DNA of 64,000 nucleotides from assembly GCA_041738715.1 (NCBI GenBank), contig JBGSPI010000130.1, positions 1 to 64,000 of the forward strand. The letters are read 5' to 3'. Numbering within the stretch: position 1 is the first letter of the stretch; each line of letters opens with the position of its first letter. This document shows, in pieces, positions 25,005 through 34,954 of the stretch. A program made the position numbers and the translations under genes. Source of the stretch: Chamaesiphon sp041738715 (GTDB taxonomy: Bacteria; Cyanobacteriota; Cyanobacteriia; Cyanobacteriales; Chamaesiphonaceae). The notes beneath the pieces are model-generated. The model had not been told where the DNA came from. It ran no database searches and was given only the letters and a program-made list of their open reading frames with translations.

Positions 25005-25539
25005 TGCTACTCGCTCCCAAAGGGCTTTTATTATAGGGATTTCAGTCTACAAGTCTATCAGAGCGTGGGGACGATCTGGCGATTTTGACTTTTGGATTTT
25101 GGATTTTGTGGATCGAACGGCTATTTGGGGATCGGTTGACGACTGGCGATGTCCACTATCCGTAAATACACGTAGGTAGATCTGGCGATAGAGTGCGATC
25201 GATTCTCGATTGTATCCATCTGAGGGCCAGAGATTTAACTTCATCTAATTCTCTGTCGATCTGGAGATCGGCACTGATTTGCATCACAAATATCAGCCGA
25301 TCGGCGGCTGGAGAATCAAGGGATCGCAGGTATAAATAGTAGCAAGAGCGTAGCGATTTAACTCAAGCTACAAGATGTCGATACGGAGAGTTGTACTTAG
25401 ATAACTCTCACCGCTCGATCGGTATTTTCACGATTCTAAATCTTCACCACCACTTCTGAGCCAAAGCCTTGGTTTGGAGGGGTAAATCTTGCTGCGCGTC
25501 AACTTCAAATTTCACCTACTCAATCGCCCTAGAGGAAAC
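25005..25539. other. Intergenic region between divergent glpX and CAP gene
   Basis: This stretch has no convincing gene: short frames lack ribosome-binding sites and family resemblance. It holds a 7-bp inverted repeat GAGAGTT/AACTCTC at 25386-25409 and presumably the two divergent promoters. A good ribosome-binding site (AGAGGA, 25531-25536) at its right end sets the start of the next gene. Confidence 0.6.
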
Positions 25540-26949
25540 ATGGCACAACCTACCGCCAAAGAGCAAGAATTGTTGGAATTGATGAACCGAATGCGGTTAA
25601 ATCCCCAGGCAGAACTGAATATCTTGCTCAACTCTACCGATCGAGAGGTGAATTACGCCCTAGAGTATTATGGGATTAATCGGCAAACACTTGCAACACA
25701 GTGGAGTCGGCTGACCCCAGTAGCACCCCTAGCTTGGTCGAGTGAGTTAAATCAAGCCGCCGCTGGACACAATCGGGCGATGATCGAGCAGAAACAGCAA
25801 GCCCATGTTTTGCCGGGAGAACTAGGCATCAAAGAGCGAATCGCGCAAGCTGGATATCAGCCTACCTACTTTGGCGAAAATGTCTATGCAGCCTCACAAT
25901 CCGTATTATTTACCCATACTGGACTCGCGATCGATTGGGGCAATGGGGCAAATACGATTGACGGCATTCAGACACCAGCCCTCCATCGGGAGAATATGAT
26001 GTCTAAACTAGTCAGGGAAGTGGGGATTTCAGCGATCGAATCGAATAATAGTGCGCCACTTGGGCCGTTGGTGGTAACTGAAGACTTTGGTAATCGCACT
26101 GCGCTAGACGGAAAGGCTTGGCTATTGGGTGTTGCTTTCCAAGATGCGAACAATAATGGCACGTACAATGCTGGCGAAGGACTAGGTGATGTCCAAGTCA
26201 AAATTACCGGAATTAATGGCACCAAATTTAACGAAACCCGTTCTGTCGAGCAGGCTGGTGGCTATCAAGAACTCCTCAATCCCGGTCAATATCAAATTGA
26301 TTTTAGCCGCAATGGTCGGCAAATTAGCTCCCAAACTACCTCGATCGATCCTAATTCACCCAACAATGTCAAAGTAGATTTAGTTTTACCACTCGTCGAT
26401 CTCGGTAGTAATCTGCAAGACAACAACACCGAAAGTCAACTCCTGGATTTTCGCACCGATTCAACCAAGAGCAATCTGGCAAATAAACAAATTTCGCTTC
26501 AATTCGTCGCTGTTTCTGCTGATGCTAGCTACCACAACTATGCAGGATTCTATCGGGTCGAGGATGCCCAAGGCACCGTCATCGATCCGACAAATGGTAA
26601 ATCCTATCATCCAGCGGATTCTGGCTATTTATCGGCAGCACTACGTCGCTCCCAGGTACAGAATGAAGGAACACGACTAGATAAACATGGTTTAGCTGGC
26701 GGCACTAATCTCAAAGGTGGTTATATTTACGCACCCTTTGTCGTTGCCAACGGTCGAGTCGAGGATGTGCTAAATAGTCAAGATTCAGTCGTTCCCCAAG
26801 TCTATTTCAATTACAAAGCAGCCAATGCTGACAATGTAGAACATATTAAAATGTTAAGCCCAAATAAATTTGGGTTTGAAGATATGTATGGTGGTGGAGA
26901 TCGCGATTATAACGATCTAATTTTTCAAGTCAACGCTCAAGTCATCTAG
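25540..26949 (+). CDS. CAP/SCP domain protein with B-repeat-like and DUF4114 domains (copy 1)
   Basis: I start at ATG 25540 after AGAGGA (469 residues); an upstream TTG adds 17. The CAP domain spans about residues 5-180 with paired motifs HNRAMIEQKQQAH, FGENVYA and HRENMM, as in PR1-like extracellular proteins. Next is an SdrD-B-like beta domain (VAFQDANNNGTYNAGEGL to NPGQYQIDF), then a DUF4114 domain ending GGGDRDYNDLIFQV. There is no signal peptide; large cyanobacterial proteins of this type are often exported by type I secretion using C-terminal signals. A close paralogue lies at 28175. Confidence 0.88.
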   Translation: MAQPTAKEQELLELMNRMRLNPQAELNILLNSTDREVNYALEYYGINRQTLATQWSRLTPVAPLAWSSELNQAAAGHNRAMIEQKQQAHVLPGELGIKERIAQAGYQPTYFGENVYAASQSVLFTHTGLAIDWGNGANTIDGIQTPALHRENMMSKLVREVGISAIESNNSAPLGPLVVTEDFGNRTALDGKAWLLGVAFQDANNNGTYNAGEGLGDVQVKITGINGTKFNETRSVEQAGGYQELLNPGQYQIDFSRNGRQISSQTTSIDPNSPNNVKVDLVLPLVDLGSNLQDNNTESQLLDFRTDSTKSNLANKQISLQFVAVSADASYHNYAGFYRVEDAQGTVIDPTNGKSYHPADSGYLSAALRRSQVQNEGTRLDKHGLAGGTNLKGGYIYAPFVVANGRVEDVLNSQDSVVPQVYFNYKAANADNVEHIKMLSPNKFGFEDMYGGGDRDYNDLIFQVNAQVI

Positions 26950-26970
26950 AATCGTACTGCTAGAGAGTGT

Positions 26971-27852
26971 TTGAATAATATCGCAATCACATTGATATGT
27001 GGAGCAGATCGATCCGGATCGATCGATTCGATCTGTGAAGATCTATCCAATCGTCTCCCATCGCTAATTATGAACGCGAGTATATCGCTAGAACCACTTG
27101 ATCAGTCTATTGATTCAGCTTTATTGGCTACTCAGCCACAACTACCCTACCGGAAGGAATTAACTACGGGTAAATTATTAGATGTTTTGCAGTCAGTGTA
27201 TTCTAATAAACAAGCTAGTTTTCGGAAAACTCTCAATCAGCGATTATTCTCCCGCACTCGTCCCAATTTTCAAGTAGCCATCAAACCCACTTTATATTTA
27301 GCTTATTTAGATCAGCGAGATGGTCATGGTACTCAGCATTGGTGGAGAATATTATATGATCATACTTGGCAAGAACTGGTGGAATGCAGTGTAAAAAGTA
27401 CCTCAATCTCTCACTATTCGCCAAAACCCGAATTCTCAGATCGAGATAGTTATCGAGCGAATTTTGAGTGGGGTGGGATGTTCTTTCGATCGCCAGTAGA
27501 AGTCACAATTGCCCAAGCTCTCGATCGACGACAAGTAACATTTTTAGGTAATGCTCGTGGTCGTTTTGGTGGTGATAGCACTTCATTATCCGATCGCAGT
27601 AATGTGAATAATGGCAGATTTGAAACTGATTTCTTGGTTTTTTATCGGGGTAAATGTATGGCATTAGAAGTAGACGGCAAACATCATCTCGGCGAGTTTC
27701 AAAGCGCAAGGGATTATGTCAAAGATCGTCTATTTTTGAAGGAAGGAATTATCACGGTCAGATTTACAGCCCAAGAATGTCTGCACCAGCCAGATGATGT
27801 AGTCGCCGAATTTCTCCATCTATTTGCTGTCGATCAAGCTAATTTCAACTAA
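26971..27852 (+). CDS. DUF559/Vsr-like PD-(D/E)XK nuclease-domain protein
   Basis: The 293-residue frame opens with TTG 21 bases after copy 1 (next in-frame ATG at 27070). The N-terminal about 165 residues are unrecognised. The C-terminal domain (about 170-285) has SPVEVTIAQALDRR, FETDFLVFYRGKCMALEVDGKHH and RDYVKDRLFLKEGIITVRF, the layout of DUF559/Vsr-type endonuclease folds (E, D, ExD/K). The substrate is unknown. It sits between two paralogous CAP genes and before a duplicated 3' scar of copy 1, so it was probably acquired or moved with the duplication. Confidence 0.75.
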   Translation: MNNIAITLICGADRSGSIDSICEDLSNRLPSLIMNASISLEPLDQSIDSALLATQPQLPYRKELTTGKLLDVLQSVYSNKQASFRKTLNQRLFSRTRPNFQVAIKPTLYLAYLDQRDGHGTQHWWRILYDHTWQELVECSVKSTSISHYSPKPEFSDRDSYRANFEWGGMFFRSPVEVTIAQALDRRQVTFLGNARGRFGGDSTSLSDRSNVNNGRFETDFLVFYRGKCMALEVDGKHHLGEFQSARDYVKDRLFLKEGIITVRFTAQECLHQPDDVVAEFLHLFAVDQANFN

Positions 27853-27943
27853 CTGGATCTTTTTTCATCTTCTGAGACTTTTTATAACACAGTTTATACC
27901 ATCAATTTGTAGAGCGTGAGTGAGTGGGGCAAAGGATCGTAGA

Positions 27944-27991
27944 GGTGATCGCGATTGCAACAATCTCATTTTCAAGTCAACGCTCAAGTCA
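27944..27991 (+). pseudogene. Scar of DUF4114 gene 3' end
   Basis: 48 bases closely match the last coding bases of copy 1 (26896-26943), including an identical 20-base block (27972-27991). The reading frame is not preserved. It shows that a second copy of the CAP/DUF4114 3' end once lay here, downstream of the nuclease gene. Confidence 0.75.
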
Positions 27992-28174
27992 AACATCAGT
28001 AACATTACGGACAAAAAATCATAACTTGGAAATTTCATTGATGAAATTTCCGTAAATCCTCGGCTGTGGGATCTAGCTCTGATCAGCGTAAATGGTTAGC
28101 AATGAATTGTTATGAGCAGTATTTTCCTGCTGAATGATTGTTCTGCTGCTATATTTCCTGGATCGAGAAGACTA

Positions 28175-29752
28175 ATGGCAAACCCCACCGCTCGCGAGCA
28201 AGAACTTTTAGAACTGATCAATCGGATGCGGCTGGCTCCAGCAGCAGAATTGGATTTGTTGCTAAACTCATCTGACCCAGATATTAAAATTGCCCTCGAC
28301 TACTTCAAGGTTGACCAAAACATTCTCAGATCTCAGTGGAGTAAACTCAAAGCAGTAGCACCACTAGCTTGGTCGAGTCAGCTAAATGATAGTGCGGCTG
28401 CCCATAATCAAGTGATGATTGCCAACGACCAGCAATCTCATCATATTGTCGGCAAAGAGCTAGATCTAGCTGGAAGATTAACTCAGGCTGGCTACAACTA
28501 CACTAGTGGGCGAGAAAATATTTACGCCTATGCCACATCGATTATTTACGCTCATGCTGGTTTTGCGATCGATTGGGGTGATGATATTGGTGGAATTCAA
28601 AATCCGGCTGGACATCGGGAAGCAATGATGGCGACGAATATCCGAGAAGTAGGTCTTTCGGTGATCGAGGAAAATAATCCTAATACTAAAGTTGGCCCGT
28701 TGGTAGTTACTCAAGATTTTGGCAATCGCGCCGCACTCAATGGGAAGGGATGGTTGCTAGGTGTCGCCTTCCAGGATTTTGACAAAGATGGTTGGTATGA
28801 TGCTGGCGAAGGACTGAATGATGTTGATGTCAAAATTACCGGCATTAATGGCACTAGTTTTACGAAGACAATTGACGTTGCGGAGGCTGGCGGTTATCAA
28901 GAACTGCTCAACCCCGGTCAATATCAAGTTGACTTTCTCCGCAATGGTAAAGTCGTCGGTACCAAAACTACCTCGATCGATTCTTTAGATCCAAATAATG
29001 TCAAACTCGATTTAGTTTTACCCCTACTCGTTCTCGGTGAAGATCCGCTGAGTGAAATACCGACGGAGATACCTGTTAATCTATCACCTGTTAACACAAC
29101 ACCCGTTGACACCACATCTCTGGCAAAGTCTGGTCTGCCGCTGGGCACGAATTCCCAACAAACCAATCATCCAGAAGTTAAAGTTTTTGACTTTCGGACT
29201 GATGCAACTGATAACTCTCAAGTTGTAGACTTAACCAATCGAACGATCGATGTCAAGTTTGTCGGTGTCAGTGCTGAGGCTGTCTATCATAACTTTGGTG
29301 GTCTATATCGGGTCGAAGATATCAATGGTACCGTCATGGACACAAATGGCATACTATACAGACCAAATGGGGATATTGTCGATCAGAATGGCAATATCTT
29401 ATCTACAACTAATAATCCCTATGCCTATCTAGAAGCTGCACTGCGCCGGAGTAAAGAAACACGGGATGGAACACAACTCGATCGAGCCGATCTCAAGGGT
29501 GATACAACTCTGCGCGGTGGTTATATTTATGCACCTTTTGTAGTTGTAAATGGCAAGGTGGATGATGTTTTAAACAGCACAGATCCAGCAAAAACGCCCA
29601 ATGTATTTTTTAATTATAAAGCTGCTAATGCCGATGGGATCGAACACTTTAAGTTATTGGGTGATAATAAATTGGGTGTTGAAGATATTTTTGGTGGTGG
29701 CGACTTGGATTTCAACGATCTGATTTTCCAAGTTAGTGCGAGAGTAGTTTAG
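28175..29752 (+). CDS. CAP/SCP domain protein with B-repeat-like and DUF4114 domains (copy 2)
   Basis: I start at ATG 28175 (525 residues), by analogy with copy 1 (MANPTAREQELLELINRMR versus MAQPTAKEQELLELMNRMR). It has the same three-domain order: CAP with HNQVMIANDQQSH, GRENIYA and HREAMM; B-repeat-like (DFDKDGWYDAGEGLND); DUF4114 ending GGGDLDFNDLIFQV. An insertion of about 45 residues rich in Pro/Thr (around 290-340) separates the last two domains and is missing in copy 1. No signal peptide is seen. A strong terminator follows at 29827. Confidence 0.88.
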   Translation: MANPTAREQELLELINRMRLAPAAELDLLLNSSDPDIKIALDYFKVDQNILRSQWSKLKAVAPLAWSSQLNDSAAAHNQVMIANDQQSHHIVGKELDLAGRLTQAGYNYTSGRENIYAYATSIIYAHAGFAIDWGDDIGGIQNPAGHREAMMATNIREVGLSVIEENNPNTKVGPLVVTQDFGNRAALNGKGWLLGVAFQDFDKDGWYDAGEGLNDVDVKITGINGTSFTKTIDVAEAGGYQELLNPGQYQVDFLRNGKVVGTKTTSIDSLDPNNVKLDLVLPLLVLGEDPLSEIPTEIPVNLSPVNTTPVDTTSLAKSGLPLGTNSQQTNHPEVKVFDFRTDATDNSQVVDLTNRTIDVKFVGVSAEAVYHNFGGLYRVEDINGTVMDTNGILYRPNGDIVDQNGNILSTTNNPYAYLEAALRRSKETRDGTQLDRADLKGDTTLRGGYIYAPFVVVNGKVDDVLNSTDPAKTPNVFFNYKAANADGIEHFKLLGDNKLGVEDIFGGGDLDFNDLIFQVSARVV

Positions 29753-29826
29753 AGGATAGTAGATGGTGGATAATGGATAGGGTAATGATGTTTGATTCTA
29801 CCCAAATCAGGAAGTCTTTTTAAAAT

Positions 29827-29854
29827 AAAAATGTTCTTATAGGAACATTTTTTT
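29827..29854 (+). terminator. Intrinsic terminator after CAP copy 2
   Basis: AAAAATGTTC (29827-29836), 6-base loop TTATAG, GAACATTTTT (29843-29852) and further T. This is a classical stem and T-tract 75 bases past the stop codon. Confidence 0.85.
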
Positions 29855-30028
29855 GGTCTTCAGATATCTAAATATCTACTCAGAACAGTTGATTTTGACT
29901 TAGAACAGACCGTTATTGGCTCAAACGATCTGCAAACAAAAATTTCCGATTTGGGGCATTACAGGCGATCGGATTAATCTGCTAAAAAAGAGCATAGGGA
30001 AGGGCGTTATGGAAACTGAGACGATCCA

Positions 30029-31003
30029 ATGCTGATTAGAGATCTGGGCGAACAAGGATTATTAAAATTAATTCAGCCCTATTGCCTGCCCAATACAATC
30101 GGCGATGATGGGGCAGTTTTGCGTCCGCCAGTGGATGGTGAATTGGTGGTGACAACTGACGTATTGGTTGATGGGGTGCATTTTAGCGATCGAACCACCA
30201 CTCCATTCGATGTAGGTTGGCGGGCGGTAGCTGCCAATTTATCAGATCTAGCCGCAATGGGAGCTAACCCCCTAGGAATTACGGTGGGATTAAGTTTACC
30301 AGTAGAATTGCCGGTAGTTTGGTTAGAGCAACTTTACACGGGGATGCAGGCTTGTTTATCTCGATATGGAACGGGGATTATCGGTGGAGATTTGACTCGA
30401 TCGCGTGTGACAACTGTATCAATTACCGCTTTGGGAGCGGTGAAGTCAGATCGCGTGATTCGCCGAAGTACAGCCACACCAGGTGATGCGATCGTCATTT
30501 CCGGTTATCATGGCAATTCTCATGGGGGTTTACAACTACTCCTCAATCCTGAACTGGGAGCGCACTTAACCGCCCAAGATCGACAAATATTAATTGCCGC
30601 ACACCAACGCCCCCAACCCAGACTGGATGTTCTCCCATTCCTTGCTGCTGGGCAAGTTTCGGGGATGGATAGTAGCGATGGACTAGCAGATGCGATCGTC
30701 CAAATTTGTCGAGCTAGTGGTGTCGGCGCGAGATTAGATCGATCGGCAATTCCCTTGTCATCATCCCTGACCCAATTGTTTCCAGAGACGGCTCTAGAAT
30801 CGGCTCTATTTGGTGGTGAAGACTTTGAACTAGTTTTGAGTCTTCCAGAATCGATCGGGCTTCAGTTGGTCGATCAACTCGGTCAGGGTGCGGCAATTAT
30901 TGGTAGAATTACTCAGGAGATGGATACGATCTTAATCGATCGTGAAGATCGATCTTCGATCGTGAATCTCGATTTAAAATCGGGGTTTCAGCATTTTGGA
31001 TAG
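30029..31003 (+). CDS. thiL: Thiamine-monophosphate kinase
   Basis: ThiL phosphorylates thiamine monophosphate to the active cofactor thiamine diphosphate. The 324 residues show the PurM-like fold signatures IGDDGAVL, TTDVLVDGVHF, WRAVAANLSDLAAMGA, GGDLTRS, MDSSDGLADA and GGEDFELV. It starts with ATG and stands alone, with a terminator-bounded gene to the left and a convergent epimerase gene to the right. No TPP riboswitch was recognised in the roughly 170 bases upstream. Confidence 0.95.
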   Translation: MLIRDLGEQGLLKLIQPYCLPNTIGDDGAVLRPPVDGELVVTTDVLVDGVHFSDRTTTPFDVGWRAVAANLSDLAAMGANPLGITVGLSLPVELPVVWLEQLYTGMQACLSRYGTGIIGGDLTRSRVTTVSITALGAVKSDRVIRRSTATPGDAIVISGYHGNSHGGLQLLLNPELGAHLTAQDRQILIAAHQRPQPRLDVLPFLAAGQVSGMDSSDGLADAIVQICRASGVGARLDRSAIPLSSSLTQLFPETALESALFGGEDFELVLSLPESIGLQLVDQLGQGAAIIGRITQEMDTILIDREDRSSIVNLDLKSGFQHFG

Positions 31004-31070
31004 TGGTAAAACTTCGATTATTTAGCTCGATCGACAGTGTTCAATCTCGATAGTTTGACATTGAAACTGT

Positions 31071-32039
31071 TCAATTTTTCACCCCAGCAATGCCCCGTGT
31101 GCGAAAAATATCTGTAATCGTGGGGGCATAGCTAGGTAAGCCAAAGGTGGCGGGGCTAACTGGATTAGCATGGCTAAAATGGCGGTAGTCGAGGCAAAAC
31201 CGATCCCATTCAGCCATTTGGATTTTAAATAATTTAATAAAAAAGTTCGCTAAGGAGACTGAGAGGGGGATGCGAAAGGGACTTTTTTTGCCGAAATAGG
31301 CACAAATTTCTGTGATACCATCTTCAGCGGTGACTAATTTATTGCCTAAGACTAATCTGCGATCGAATTTATCGGCAACGTCGGGATGCGCGATCAGATA
31401 TCGCACAACTTCGGCAATATCTTTGGCATGAATAAAGTGAAAACTGCCATCAGCAGTAAACCATTGCAATAATCCTGCATATTTGGTGACATTGGGTAAG
31501 TCAGCCGACAGAAAAGAATAGGGTTTTTGACCGTCGCCACCCAATACTAAAGTGGGGAAAACTGCGGTAACTTTGGCGGCGATATGATTGGGGATATTGG
31601 CTGATTTAGTGATTTTATCTAAACATTGATATTTGGACATGATATAGTCCGTCCCGATTTTACCTGCTTCTGGCAGTAATTGATTCTCGCGATCGAGGAC
31701 ACTTTCTGTGGAAAAATAGATGACTTGCTGACACACTTGCGGGTCGAGCAAATCGAGCAGAGCGTGGGTTTTGGTATAGTTAATATCAAAGGCTGTTTGT
31801 CCGCCCCAACCCGCCGCTGTTAGTACTGCTGTCTCGATGGTTTTGAGTAAGTCGGCTTGTTGTTCGATGTCTTGCATATCTGCTTGGATCACATGGATAC
31901 CCGGACGTGCTGCGGTATCTAATTTGAGTTTGGCAGGATTGCGAACAAACAGAAACAGTTCGTGGTCGGTGTTTTGGATCAGGGTTTCACTGACATAGTG
32001 ACCGACACAACCACTAGCACCAGTTACAAGAATACGCAT
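31071..32039 (-). CDS. NAD(P)-dependent epimerase/dehydratase (extended SDR)
   Basis: A 322-residue extended short-chain dehydrogenase. The Rossmann motif GASGCVGHYV (residues 7-16), the catalytic pair Y132/K136 in DYIMSKYQCL, and STES before them are intact. Substrate-side signatures do not identify a specific sugar or sterol substrate. It precedes ridA by 42 bases in the reverse direction (ridA is upstream on the minus strand), so the two may be co-transcribed. Confidence 0.88.
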   Translation of the reverse strand: MRILVTGASGCVGHYVSETLIQNTDHELFLFVRNPAKLKLDTAARPGIHVIQADMQDIEQQADLLKTIETAVLTAAGWGGQTAFDINYTKTHALLDLLDPQVCQQVIYFSTESVLDRENQLLPEAGKIGTDYIMSKYQCLDKITKSANIPNHIAAKVTAVFPTLVLGGDGQKPYSFLSADLPNVTKYAGLLQWFTADGSFHFIHAKDIAEVVRYLIAHPDVADKFDRRLVLGNKLVTAEDGITEICAYFGKKSPFRIPLSVSLANFFIKLFKIQMAEWDRFCLDYRHFSHANPVSPATFGLPSYAPTITDIFRTRGIAGVKN

Positions 32040-32081
32040 TTTAATTAAGTAATAGTAATAAGCTTGTGTTAGTTAGAGAGT

Positions 32082-32471
32082 TTATATAACAGCAATACAG
32101 TCAATCTCTACTAATACATCTTTGGGTAAACGAGCGACTTCGACACAGGCACGAGCGGGGGCGGTGGCTTCGTCAAAGTAGCGAGCGTAAATGCTATTTA
32201 CTGTGGCAAAATCATTCATATCTTTGAGAAAAACGCCTGTTTTAACTACGTTCTCAAAAGTTGCTCCAGATGTTTCCAAGATGGCGGCTAGATTTGCCAT
32301 CACTTGTTCGGTTTGTTTGGCAACGTCGCCATCATGTACGAGTTGATTTGTCGCTGGATCGATCGAGATTTGTCCCGATACAAATAACATTTGACCAGTT
32401 GCAATGATTGCTTGGTTATAGGGACCAACTGGTGTGGGGGCTAAATCGGTGCGGATGATTTGTTTGGTCAT
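32082..32471 (-). CDS. ridA: RidA-family enamine/imine deaminase
   Basis: RidA hydrolyses reactive 2-aminoacrylate-type enamines made by PLP enzymes. The 129 residues match family length, with PVGPYNQAI, MLFVSGQI, the conserved Arg in ARACVEVARLPKD, and the closing VEIDCIAVI. The epimerase gene follows 42 bases downstream on the same strand. Confidence 0.95.
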   Translation of the reverse strand: MTKQIIRTDLAPTPVGPYNQAIIATGQMLFVSGQISIDPATNQLVHDGDVAKQTEQVMANLAAILETSGATFENVVKTGVFLKDMNDFATVNSIYARYFDEATAPARACVEVARLPKDVLVEIDCIAVI

Positions 32472-32587
32472 TATATTTTGGATTTTCTCTTATTGTTCAC
32501 ATTTATTTGTGAGGTGGGCGGGTTTTGTTCATATTTTATAGTGCTGGTTTGATTAATTACATAAACCCGCCCCTACAGATCTCGATT

Positions 32588-34096
32588 TTAATATTTGAGA
32601 CTGCCGCCGTTGTCTGGCGGTTGGGGATCGTCGTCAGCCTCGGCGACTTTGAGCGGTCGCTCGACAGGTTGATTATACTTGATTGGTAGCTGAATTACTT
32701 TAGCGGTTAAGGGTTCCTGGCGATCAGCTGGTTGTTCGCCCCGTCGTCTGGCGGAAATCCGTTCTTCACTTGTCCCTTCACTAATTACCTCATATAAGAT
32801 TGCCTGTTTATCTGCTGCCCCCTTCCGCAAAATGCGCCCCAATCTTTGGATATACTCTCGCGGCGAGGCTGTACCGGATAATATTACCGCAATACTTGCC
32901 GCTGGGACATCGACACCTTCATTCAATACTTGTGAGGCGACGAGGGTTTTATAGGTACCTTCGCGGAAGTGTGTCAGAATCTCGTGACGTTCTTTGACGG
33001 GTGTATGGTGGGTGATGGCGGGAATTAATAAGGTTTGAGCAATCCGATAGACGGTGGCGTTATCGCTGGTAAAGATCAGGGTTGATTCGGGATAGTGGCG
33101 TTCGAGAATTTCGGCAAGGATGCGGAGTTTACCATTAGTTGAAAGGGTGATTTCTTTGGCTTCACGGTGAGCTAACATTGCTCGTCTGCCTTCTGTCGAT
33201 CGACAACTGGCTCTGACAAATTTTTGCCACCCATCGAGACTGCCAAATGAGATTTTTTGACTGCGTAAAAATCGATCGCGTTCCTGGATTAGTTCGTGAT
33301 AGCGGTTGAGTTCTTCATCACTTAACTTGACTTTGATCTGTTCGACTCGATAGGGTGCAAGTGCCGAACCTGCTAGATCTGCGGCTGTTTGGCGATAGAC
33401 TTCTTTCCCGATTAAGATATCTAGATCTTGATGTTTGCCGTCGCTGCGTTCGGGGGTTGCGCTCAAGCCTAATCGATAAGGTGCGATCGCATATTCGGCA
33501 ACAACTCGATAAAATTCTGTGGGTAAATGATGGCATTCATCACAGATCAATAGCCCATATAAATCACCTAAAGATTCGATCTGAATTGCCGCACTATCAT
33601 AAGTAGAAATTAAAATTGGCGTGCGATCTCGCGAACCACCACCGAGTAATCCAATTTCTGTGCCGGGAAAACTAACCAGCAACTGCGCGTACCATTGATG
33701 CATCAAATCGATCGTCGGTACCAAAATCAACGTGCTGCGGGGGGTAGAAGCGATGGCAAGCTGGGCAACGAGAGTTTTACCTGCTCCGGTCGGTAAGACA
33801 ACCACACCCTGTCTTCCTGCCCGTTTCCAGGCGAGGAGAGCCGCTGCTTGATGGGGATAGGGTTCGATGCTGATTTGGGAGTCGAGTTCGAGTGGGAGAA
33901 AAGCTTTGGCTTGATCGATAAAGTTGGTGTCTTCCTGCTGAAGTGCTTCGACTACCTCTCGATAGTTAATCCCCGGAATCCGAAATTTCTCAACTCGATC
34001 GTCCCATGTGGCATAATCCATCCAGCCTTTACCCCGTGGTGGTGGATGGAGCAATAGTGTTCCGCGATCGTAAGTCAGAGTCGGCAATCTTGCCAT
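32588..34096 (-). CDS. XPB/SSL2-like superfamily 2 DNA helicase
   Basis: The 502-residue helicase has the Walker A LPTGAGKTLVAQL, a DECH box (LLICDECHHLP), GLSATPERSDG, and motifs V/VI (ASQVLNEGVDVPAASIAVILSG, QRLGRILRKG). It resembles bacterial XPB-type helicases, including a small accessory region before motif Ia. The C-terminal tail (about 450-502) is charged and unstructured. Its probable role is nucleic-acid repair or remodelling. It starts with ATG at 34094-34096. Confidence 0.9.
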   Translation of the reverse strand: MARLPTLTYDRGTLLLHPPPRGKGWMDYATWDDRVEKFRIPGINYREVVEALQQEDTNFIDQAKAFLPLELDSQISIEPYPHQAAALLAWKRAGRQGVVVLPTGAGKTLVAQLAIASTPRSTLILVPTIDLMHQWYAQLLVSFPGTEIGLLGGGSRDRTPILISTYDSAAIQIESLGDLYGLLICDECHHLPTEFYRVVAEYAIAPYRLGLSATPERSDGKHQDLDILIGKEVYRQTAADLAGSALAPYRVEQIKVKLSDEELNRYHELIQERDRFLRSQKISFGSLDGWQKFVRASCRSTEGRRAMLAHREAKEITLSTNGKLRILAEILERHYPESTLIFTSDNATVYRIAQTLLIPAITHHTPVKERHEILTHFREGTYKTLVASQVLNEGVDVPAASIAVILSGTASPREYIQRLGRILRKGAADKQAILYEVISEGTSEERISARRRGEQPADRQEPLTAKVIQLPIKYNQPVERPLKVAEADDDPQPPDNGGSLKY

Positions 34097-34210
34097 GAAA
34101 ATCTCATCAAAGTTGCGCCCACTCTATCCTAACCCAAGTTGTTGGCGATCACTTAGTGGATGGGTGGATGGGAGACTGTTCAATGTCAACTATTCCTTTC
34201 CCCTTTCTGC

Positions 34211-34549
34211 CTAACTCGTGTAAGGTAGTTTGCTGGCAATTTCATTCAGCCACATATCTTGACCGATCGCAATCGCAATCCCCATACCACCAGCAAGGTT
34301 GGCAATAAATCCTTTTTCGGTATTCTTATAATTGATGTGATTGACGATCGAGAAAGTAAAAACGGCAAATCCGAATACAATTAATAGTGTAATTACAAAT
34401 GTCAATGATAAAATCATACTGCCCGCCTGTTCAGCATCATTGACCCAGATTTTCGACCAGTGGTTGGCAATTCTCCACACAAATACTTTGCAAGCCCAAA
34501 TCGAAAACCCACCAATAAAATAGGCGATCACTCCAGGTATATACTGCAT
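34211..34549 (-). CDS. Small membrane protein, unknown function
   Basis: The 112-residue protein has three or four hydrophobic segments (about 5-27, 44-70, 83-102), including MILSLTFVITLLIVFGFAVF. ATG start at 34547-34549. No motif is recognised. Together with the next two genes it forms a run of small cyanobacterial unknowns on the minus strand. Confidence 0.65.
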   Translation of the reverse strand: MQYIPGVIAYFIGGFSIWACKVFVWRIANHWSKIWVNDAEQAGSMILSLTFVITLLIVFGFAVFTFSIVNHINYKNTEKGFIANLAGGMGIAIAIGQDMWLNEIASKLPYTS

Positions 34550-34600
34550 CTTGGATTTTGGGTAAGTTCACTGGATCTAGTTTGCCCAATTCCTCAACAA

Positions 34601-34885
34601 TTATCGCCATCGATCGCGTTCCAAATCATAAATTGCTTTTTCCCAGTGCCAGTCTGGGGACTTATCTGGATGTCGGAGTTGGGACTGCTGAATCAGTCGA
34701 TTGGCAGTATTGCGATTGCCACCTAGTAATTTCAATAACTTTCGTTCTAAATGCGGGTGTTGTGGTCGAATAGCTCGGACGGATCGGCTACCAGATCGTC
34801 CGCCGATCCGAATCTGATGACGTTGCTGCCAAGCGATAAATAATAGGCAGACTCCCACTGCGATCGCAATCATAGCACCAGTCAT
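34601..34885 (-). CDS. Conserved protein with N-terminal membrane anchor
   Basis: 94 residues: one N-terminal transmembrane helix (about 2-18, GAMIAIAVGVCLLFIAW), then a basic soluble part ending in a helical stretch with LLKLLGGNRNTANRLIQQSQLRHPDKSPDWHWEKAIYDLERDR. The C-terminal pattern recurs in many cyanobacterial hypothetical proteins as I recall them, but the function is unknown. ATG start preceded by AAGGAG-like sequence. Confidence 0.7.
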   Translation of the reverse strand: MTGAMIAIAVGVCLLFIAWQQRHQIRIGGRSGSRSVRAIRPQHPHLERKLLKLLGGNRNTANRLIQQSQLRHPDKSPDWHWEKAIYDLERDRWR

Positions 34886-34954
34886 AAGGAGATTTGAGGA
34901 GTTAAAAAATATCCAAGCACACCATATATATTATAACTTAAAATTTTGGCAATC

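Noticed and set aside
25047..25244. 65-codon frame upstream of glpX
   Set aside because: No ribosome-binding site, no family resemblance, and low-complexity repeat-like sequence.
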